Assembly (NCBI RefSeq): GCF_000013205.1
Contig: NC_007775.1
Coordinates: forward strand, 744,001 to 808,000
Direction: 5' to 3'
Length of the DNA: 64,000 bases
Source: Synechococcus sp. JA-3-3Ab
GTDB lineage: Bacteria; Cyanobacteriota; Cyanobacteriia; Thermostichales; Thermostichaceae
Part shown: positions 59,105 through 64,000 of the stretch, piece by piece
How the letters are laid out: every line of letters begins with the position of its first letter
Numbering within the stretch: position 1 is the stretch's first letter
Position numbers and translations under genes: made by a program
The notes under the pieces: generated by a model
The model's input: the letters and a program-made list of their open reading frames with translations, nothing else
Databases searched by the model: none
Told to the model about the DNA's origin: nothing

Positions 59105-60700
59105 GTGAGGTTTTCCGCTGTCCTAGAAGCTCCACAACCGCTAGCCTACAGGGGAAGGGTGGGATCAAAGGGATCCGTGAACAGCCGCCGATTTCTGTCC
59201 TTGATGGAAGCCTTGTGGGCCGCTCTACCCTTGCCAGAATGGTTGCCGGGGGCGGGAGAGCGCTCTTGGCAGCAGACGGTGGCAGCCCTGCTCCAGCTAT
59301 GGCAAGAGGTTGGACAGTTTGGCGTGGTGATCGGGGGGCCGGTCTCCTGGTGGCCCCCTTGGGTGGTGCAGGATCCCTTACCCCAACTGCCGCTGCCCAT
59401 GGATGCGCTGCATCTTCCCCGCCACTCTTGGGAGCCGGCACGGGAACCCCCCTGGTTGTTCAGCCCGGATTTTTCCCCTGAGTCAATCCTCACCCCTGGG
59501 CAGACGGTGATCCCTCTCCTGCCGCGGGATCCACTGGTGGAGGAGCCTTTTCTGTTGCTGCTCACCCCTGTTTTTTCGGCAGTAGCTGCCCAGGGTCACC
59601 ATCCCCACACCCGGCAGAGGGGGATGATGGTCTCTTTTGAGCCGGAGGTGATCCGACGAGCCTGGCAGAGCCTGGAGCAACGGGTTCAACAGGGCAGGCC
59701 AGACCGGCTGGCCGCTTGGCAGGAGTTGGCCCGCCACTATCCCCTGATGCAGCCGCATGTACGGGTGTTGGCCCGCTTCAGCAGCTTCCTTCTGCTGGGT
59801 AACCTGGCCGAGTTTGGATCCCCGCCCGCCCGCCTGCCCCCTGCCAGGGCAGAACAGGAGGCTGCCGCTGTGCCTCCACCGCCACCAGCAGCAAGGCAGA
59901 TCCCGGCTTCTTCATCTTCCGCTTCCTCGCCGGCGCCTGAGCCTCCCGCCCACGGCCGCTCCTCCGCTCCCCAAGCCGAGCCAGAGCAAGCGGGCAGCCT
60001 CTCGGAGGCGGAGTTGTTGCGGGCTCTCATCCACGAGATCCAGACGCCCCTCAGCACCATCCGCACCTTGGTCAGCCTCATCCTGAAGCGGCGCGACCTG
60101 CCACCGCGGGTGCGGGAATACGTGGAGAAGATCGACCGCGAGTGCACCGAGCAAATCAACCGTTTCGGTCTGTTTTTCCAGGCCACAGAAACGGTCATGC
60201 CCGCTGCCACGCCAGGCGAGGGACGTCGGTTGCAACTGGAGCCGATTGCGCTGGTGGACTTGGTGCGGCAAAACCTGCCCCGCTGGCAGGAACAGGTGGA
60301 ACGGCGGGGATCCCGCTTGGAGTTGGAGATCCCTGCCGAGCTGCCCGATGTGGTCAGCGATCCCAAAGCCCTGGAGGCGGTGCTATTTGGAATTATCGAC
60401 CGCCTAGCCCGTAGTACTCCCGCTGGCAGCGGCATCCGCGCCCAATTGCTCAGCGCTGGCGAGCTGGTGAAGCTGCAGTTCCAGGTAAACACCCCCGAGG
60501 GGAGCGACACCCCTAGCCTGGAACTTAAGTCCCCTCAGCCAATTGGCCAGTTGTTGGTGGTGCAGCCAGATACCGGGGCCATTAGCCTCAGCCTGCCAGT
60601 AGCCCGAACCCTGTTCCGAGCTTTGGGGGGCTATCTCACTGTGCGCCATCGGGCTCGGCAAGGGGAAATTCTCAATATCTACTTACCCCGCCAGCTCTAG
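59105..60700 (+). CDS. Histidine kinase-like protein with degenerate ATPase domain
   Basis: A 531-residue protein starting with a GTG at 59105 behind GGAGAAG. Residues about 1-240 form a sensor-like region without a recognised family, followed by an Ala/Pro/Ser-rich linker. The HisKA dimerisation domain follows, with ELLRALIHEIQTPLSTIRTL (phospho-acceptor His310) and a well-formed second helix. The C-terminal part has the fold pattern of HATPase_c (DPKALEAVLFGIIDRLARST) but no DxGxG or GxGLGL boxes, so ATP binding is doubtful. It may be a phosphatase, a receiver of phosphate from another kinase, or a structural partner. A normal kinase and a response regulator follow in line. Confidence 0.7.
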   Translation: MRFSAVLEAPQPLAYRGRVGSKGSVNSRRFLSLMEALWAALPLPEWLPGAGERSWQQTVAALLQLWQEVGQFGVVIGGPVSWWPPWVVQDPLPQLPLPMDALHLPRHSWEPAREPPWLFSPDFSPESILTPGQTVIPLLPRDPLVEEPFLLLLTPVFSAVAAQGHHPHTRQRGMMVSFEPEVIRRAWQSLEQRVQQGRPDRLAAWQELARHYPLMQPHVRVLARFSSFLLLGNLAEFGSPPARLPPARAEQEAAAVPPPPPAARQIPASSSSASSPAPEPPAHGRSSAPQAEPEQAGSLSEAELLRALIHEIQTPLSTIRTLVSLILKRRDLPPRVREYVEKIDRECTEQINRFGLFFQATETVMPAATPGEGRRLQLEPIALVDLVRQNLPRWQEQVERRGSRLELEIPAELPDVVSDPKALEAVLFGIIDRLARSTPAGSGIRAQLLSAGELVKLQFQVNTPEGSDTPSLELKSPQPIGQLLVVQPDTGAISLSLPVARTLFRALGGYLTVRHRARQGEILNIYLPRQL

Positions 60701-60795
60701 TCCGCCGGCCTGGAGCCGGTCTGAAGTGGCAAATCCCAGGGAGGATGGGGCTAGGATCGATTTGCTTGCTCCAGGAGAGTTGAAAGAGGGGATCC

Positions 60796-61575
60796 ATGCC
60801 GAGAGCGAAAAAAGTTGCCGAACCTCACCCAGAGCCTGAGCCCGTCTGTGGGGGCGGGGATCCCAGGCCTGGCGGGGGGATCACTCTATCTGCCCAGCAG
60901 CTCTCCACCTTGCTCCACGAGATGCGCAATCCTCTAACCGCCCTGAGCACGCTGGCCAAGTTGTTGCAAAAGCGTCTGCCCCCCGACGATCGCAACCACT
61001 GGATTGGCCTGAGCATTGAACAGGAGTGCAAGCATCTGCAGGATCTGCTGGCGGAGCTGGAGCGCTTGGACGGGATCCCGGCTCCTCTCCAACTTCGGCC
61101 CCTCTCCTTGGCCGACCTGCTGCGGGAGTGGAGCCCTATTTATCAGGCCCTGGCGGAAGCGCAGGGACATCGCTTTCAGGCCGTTCTTCCCCCTTTCCTG
61201 CCGCCGGTACTGGCAGATCCCCGCGCCCTGCGCCAGGTGTTGGATAACTTAATCGACAACGCCTGCAAGTACACCCCGCCCCCCGGCGATATCCAGCTCA
61301 GGGTAGAGGTCAAGCCCGCCGAGGAAGCGAGAGGCTCAAGCGCCTCCTCTTGCCAGGAGGTGTGGATCGCCGTCTGCGACAACGGCCCCGGCATCCATCC
61401 TGAGAACCTGGAGCGGATCTTCGATCCGTTTTTTCGCGCCGATCCCTCCAAGCCGGGGCAGGGGCTGGGGTTGGCCATCAGCCGCGACTTGGCCGCCCAA
61501 ATGGGAGGAGATCTCGAGGTGGAAAGCTCCCCCCAGGGCTCCTGCTTCCGCCTCAGATTGCTCACGGCCCAGTAG
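60796..61575 (+). CDS. Compact sensor-less histidine kinase
   Basis: A 259-residue kinase made only of HisKA and HATPase_c domains. The H box is STLLHEMRNPLTALSTLAKL with His41; the N box is QVLDNLIDNACKYTPPPG; the G boxes are VCDNGPGIHPENLERIFDPF and GQGLGLAISRDLAAQMGGDL. All catalytic elements are intact. There is no transmembrane segment or input domain, so it should be soluble and may receive its signal from a partner such as the degenerate kinase 95 bases upstream. The response regulator gene follows 64 bases downstream. Confidence 0.88.
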   Translation: MPRAKKVAEPHPEPEPVCGGGDPRPGGGITLSAQQLSTLLHEMRNPLTALSTLAKLLQKRLPPDDRNHWIGLSIEQECKHLQDLLAELERLDGIPAPLQLRPLSLADLLREWSPIYQALAEAQGHRFQAVLPPFLPPVLADPRALRQVLDNLIDNACKYTPPPGDIQLRVEVKPAEEARGSSASSCQEVWIAVCDNGPGIHPENLERIFDPFFRADPSKPGQGLGLAISRDLAAQMGGDLEVESSPQGSCFRLRLLTAQ

Positions 61576-61639
61576 GGCTTAAATGGAGCAGGTATGTCTC
61601 TTCCAGCCAAAATCTTGAAAGCTATCCAGGAGCTGCACA

Positions 61640-62377
61640 ATGGCCCCCTTCGCTCAAGCCAAATCCGAACCTGCCTCGGCACGGGCCCGCATCTTGTTGG
61701 TGGATGACGAGCCAGGCTTGCGGGAAGCAGTGCAAGCCTATCTAGAAGACAGCGGCTTTGAGGTGATCCCGGCTGCCAATGCCCAGCAAGCCCTGCAACT
61801 GCTCAGCACGACGCAGCCACAGTTGATTATTTCCGACATCATGATGCCGGGCATGGACGGCTACCAATTTTTGGCGCAAGTGCGAAAACTCGATCCCTAC
61901 AGCCACCTGCCCGTGGTCTTCCTCACCGCCAAGGGGATGACCGCCGACCGCATCCAGGGCTACCGGGCCGGCGTCGATGCCTACTTGCCCAAGCCATTCG
62001 ACCCGGAGGAGCTGGTGGCCATTGTCTCCAATCTCATCGAGCGCTCCCGCGCGGCCAGCCCCTCGGAGGTAGTGGCCCGCGAGCTGGCCTCGATTCGCGC
62101 CCTGCTATCGGAGCGAACTCTCCCCCCGACCATTCCCTCTCAGCCCCCCACCCCAACTCCTTTACCCCCACCGATTAAGGTGGAGCTGACACCACGGGAA
62201 CAGCAGGTGTTGGAGAAGGTAGCAGAGGGTCTGATGAACAAAGAAATTGCCAAACAACTGCAAACCAGCGTGCGCAACGTGGAAAAATACGTCACCCGCC
62301 TCCTCAACAAGACGGGCACCAGCAGCCGCACCGAGCTGGTGCGCTACGCCCTCACCTACGGTCTGATCCGGTTGTAG
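61640..62377 (+). CDS. Ycf29/Rre1-like response regulator (NarL/LuxR family)
   Basis: A 245-residue response regulator. Receiver domain: ILLVDDEPGLREAVQAYLED, phosphorylation site Asp66 in IISDIMMPGMDGYQF, conserved lysine in AYLPKPFDPEEL. A Pro-rich linker (about residues 155-180) leads to a LuxR-type HTH (TPREQQVLEKVAEGLMNKEI, VRNVEKYVTRLLNKTG). The length and the KAIA-type HTH resemble Ycf29, called Rre1 in Synechocystis, an orphan regulator of stress genes there. Here it is directly preceded by two kinase-like genes, suggesting a cognate pair. Confidence 0.82.
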   Translation: MAPFAQAKSEPASARARILLVDDEPGLREAVQAYLEDSGFEVIPAANAQQALQLLSTTQPQLIISDIMMPGMDGYQFLAQVRKLDPYSHLPVVFLTAKGMTADRIQGYRAGVDAYLPKPFDPEELVAIVSNLIERSRAASPSEVVARELASIRALLSERTLPPTIPSQPPTPTPLPPPIKVELTPREQQVLEKVAEGLMNKEIAKQLQTSVRNVEKYVTRLLNKTGTSSRTELVRYALTYGLIRL

Positions 62378-62398
62378 CCCTCACCGCCGGCCCCTCTC
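62378..62398. repeat. Truncated copy of the dispersed hairpin repeat
   Basis: CCCTCACCGCCGGCCCCTCTC matches the first half of the element at 41746-41766, but the complementary half is missing. It fills nearly all of the 21 bases between two convergent genes. Confidence 0.5.
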
Positions 62399-64000
62399 TT
62401 ACGGCTGTGGCTTGGGCGGCACCGTGACCAGCAGCTCCAGTCCAAGGGCATGATCTCCGACGGGGTAGCTGGTGATCCCCAACCCATCGATACGGGTCAG
62501 TAGCTCGCGGGCCTCCGGCTCCAAGCTTGCCAGCCCACCCGGCAAAGCGGCTTCTAGCACTGTGCGGATGCCGCGCCAGTTGAGCAAAAAGTAGCCGTAG
62601 TTGGGCTTGGGCAACTGCTCGTAGAGGGTCTTCAGCGGCTCGGTTTGAGGGATCCAATTGCCCTGGCGTTGGGCGAGGGTTTGCAGCGCCGCCGTGCTGC
62701 TGGTCACGATCAAATAGTTGCCTTCCCAGGCGCGGGTCAAAAGCGGGCGGTTAAACAAGGGATCCGCCCACGTCACCTGTCCACCCGCCTCCGTTACCCC
62801 TACTCCCGATTCTTGGGCCAGCCGATCCAACTGAGTCAGGGCCGCGTTGGCCTTGTCTTTTTGGCTGGTCTCGACGAGCAAAGCCGCCCCCATGCCCTGC
62901 AAGAAGGGGTGGGCCTGGGCATCGGGCGCCACCAGCAGGGCCATCTCCCCGTCCAGCCAAGCCATCAGGTCTTGATCCAAATCCAGGCGGGTATTGGCCC
63001 GGAACTCGGCCCGCAGCTCATCCAGCAACTCTTTGGCCTGGGGATCCTTTTCCAGTTCAGAGACAACCGCTTGCCAGCGCTGGGCCACCTGCTGGGTGGT
63101 GATCACCGCCAGGGCACTGCCGGGCAGCCGCCGGATCAGCTCGCCCCGGGCGGTTTGCCACTTGCCCAGCAGCGGGGTTTGGGGATCCAGTTGGGTGAGC
63201 ATGCGCATCTGCAGGCCCTGCTCCCGCCAGTGGGCGGCCATGGCCAGAGAGCGCAGCGGCTGCAGGGATCCCAGCTCTTCCGGATCTAGATCCGGCATCC
63301 AATCTTTAAAGGATGTGGGGTCGTCGTGGAGGGCCTGGAAATTGAAGTAGGCAAAAGCCAGGGTGCCCGGCTTCTGGTAGAGATCGCCCACGGCGGTGCG
63401 GAAACCTTCGGCGCGGCTGATGGGCTCCGCCTCGCCGCGATAGACAGCAATCGCCCGCTGCATCACCTTGGGATCGTTGGCCAGGGCCACGAAGCGGTTG
63501 CCAAACTCCGCCGTCACCCACCGTTCGCCCGGCTTGCCGTTGGTTTGCACGTAGAGAGTCACTCCTTGCTCCTGGCGCTGCTCAAAGTTGGCCCCTTCTG
63601 CCTCTGCCTGTTGCCGCACTTGGGCCAGAAATTGCCTGGACAGATCGGCGTTGCGGGTGCTGGCTCCCCACAGGATCCCAGGCACCGGCTCCGCCGCCCC
63701 TGGCACCAAATTGGGGATCACCACCGCCAGCGTAAAGTGATCCCCGGCCCAAGCTTGCATCTCTTCCCGAGAAAACTCCTGGCCAGTGCTGGCCCAAGCT
63801 TCTGCCGTCCAGCTTTCCCAACGGGCCAAAAGGTCAGGGTGGGTGCGGAGCGACTCTTCCGGTTTGGTAGAAAGGGCCAGCACCAGAGGTGCCGATTGGG
63901 GAACCAGCGCCGTCTCGGGCAGAACATCGCCAGGCAACTGCACCTGGGGTGCCCTGAGCTGACAGGATCCCAAAAGCCAAGAGCTCCCCACCGCCATCAA
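62399..64000 (-). CDS. DUF3352 family protein (5' end may lie beyond the window)
   Basis: At least 533 residues of a cyanobacterial DUF3352 protein. The frame reaches the window edge; an ATG at 63997 would give an N-terminus (MAVGSSWLLGSCQLRAP) with a possible lipoprotein cysteine, but the real start may be further upstream. Conserved parts: PLVLALSTKPEESLRTHPDL, WAGDHFTLAVVIPNLV, TVGDLYQKPGTLAFAYFNF-like block, and ALAVITTQQVAQRWQAVV. No enzyme motif is known for the family; it is likely periplasmic or lumenal. It converges with the Ycf29-like regulator. Confidence 0.75.
   Translation of the reverse strand: MMAVGSSWLLGSCQLRAPQVQLPGDVLPETALVPQSAPLVLALSTKPEESLRTHPDLLARWESWTAEAWASTGQEFSREEMQAWAGDHFTLAVVIPNLVPGAAEPVPGILWGASTRNADLSRQFLAQVRQQAEAEGANFEQRQEQGVTLYVQTNGKPGERWVTAEFGNRFVALANDPKVMQRAIAVYRGEAEPISRAEGFRTAVGDLYQKPGTLAFAYFNFQALHDDPTSFKDWMPDLDPEELGSLQPLRSLAMAAHWREQGLQMRMLTQLDPQTPLLGKWQTARGELIRRLPGSALAVITTQQVAQRWQAVVSELEKDPQAKELLDELRAEFRANTRLDLDQDLMAWLDGEMALLVAPDAQAHPFLQGMGAALLVETSQKDKANAALTQLDRLAQESGVGVTEAGGQVTWADPLFNRPLLTRAWEGNYLIVTSSTAALQTLAQRQGNWIPQTEPLKTLYEQLPKPNYGYFLLNWRGIRTVLEAALPGGLASLEPEARELLTRIDGLGITSYPVGDHALGLELLVTVPPKPQP

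Overview
The window reads as chromosome of a unicellular, probably thermophilic cyanobacterium. Supporting this are the NDH-1 genes ndhH, ndhA and ndhI, a Ycf29-type response regulator, a plastid-type pyruvate dehydrogenase E2, a DUF3288 protein and a DUF3352 protein. The DNA is GC-rich and densely scattered with the palindrome GGATCC, often as GGGATCCC, which recalls the HIP1 repeats of other cyanobacteria. I infer a relative of the hot-spring Synechococcus A/B' lineage. That is an inference from style and content, not from a database match.

Layout. 1-1.2 kb: an IS605-family element whose tnpB carries a LAGLIDADG homing endonuclease gene, inserted in an HTH (WYL/DeoR-type) regulator gene. 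1.4-8.6 kb: an RluA-family pseudouridine synthase, PEP synthase, pyruvate dehydrogenase E2, a decayed rhodanese gene and a beta-helix lipoprotein with a repetitive Pro/Thr linker. 8.9-12.3 kb: ndhH-orf67-ndhA-ndhI on the minus strand. 12.3-16.8 kb: small conserved proteins, a frameshifted ureG joined to an intact ureD, a large membrane protein and tRNA-Leu(CAA). 16.9-30.5 kb: an ArnT-like glycosyltransferase, a frameshifted DUF2254-like gene, ftsY, purU, tatA, secA, a PspA-like coiled-coil protein, a polysaccharide deacetylase and a U32 peptidase. 30.6-32.1 kb: a second IS605-type element with intact tnpB, apparently inside a small gene. 32.2-38.3 kb: sixA, trxA, a LOG-family protein, trpF, a RodZ-like protein, an RsuA-family pseudouridine synthase, an unknown protein and rbfA. 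38.5-39.9 kb: IS copy A. 40-50.2 kb: photolyase, an alkaline phosphatase with a Pho-box-like promoter, a transglutaminase-like membrane protein, uvrA and hemW. 50.3-51.4 kb: IS copy B, an internally deleted sibling of copy A, lodged between hemW and dnaK. 51.6-57.7 kb: dnaK, dnaJ, a tusA-like gene, rsgA and a protein built from duplicated repeats. 58-64 kb: a pentapeptide-repeat protein, two histidine kinase-like proteins, a Ycf29/Rre1-like regulator and a DUF3352 protein cut by the window edge.

Functional threads. One is protein export and folding (secA, tatA, ftsY, dnaK, dnaJ). Others are ribosome and RNA maturation (rbfA, rsgA, two pseudouridine synthases), DNA repair (uvrA, phr), phosphate scavenging and a compact two-component module. 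The genome here is also eroding: ureG, a rhodanese gene, a DUF2254-like gene, an HTH regulator and one tnpB copy are broken.

Most unusual items: the homing endonuclease embedded in a TnpB gene between the RuvC-I and RuvC-II coding parts; the pair of sister tnpB elements, one deleted and touching hemW; the urease accessory pair with a dead ureG; the kinase pair beside the Ycf29-like regulator, where the first kinase has lost recognisable ATP-binding boxes; and the 506-residue A-A'-B-B' repeat protein. No CRISPR array was seen.
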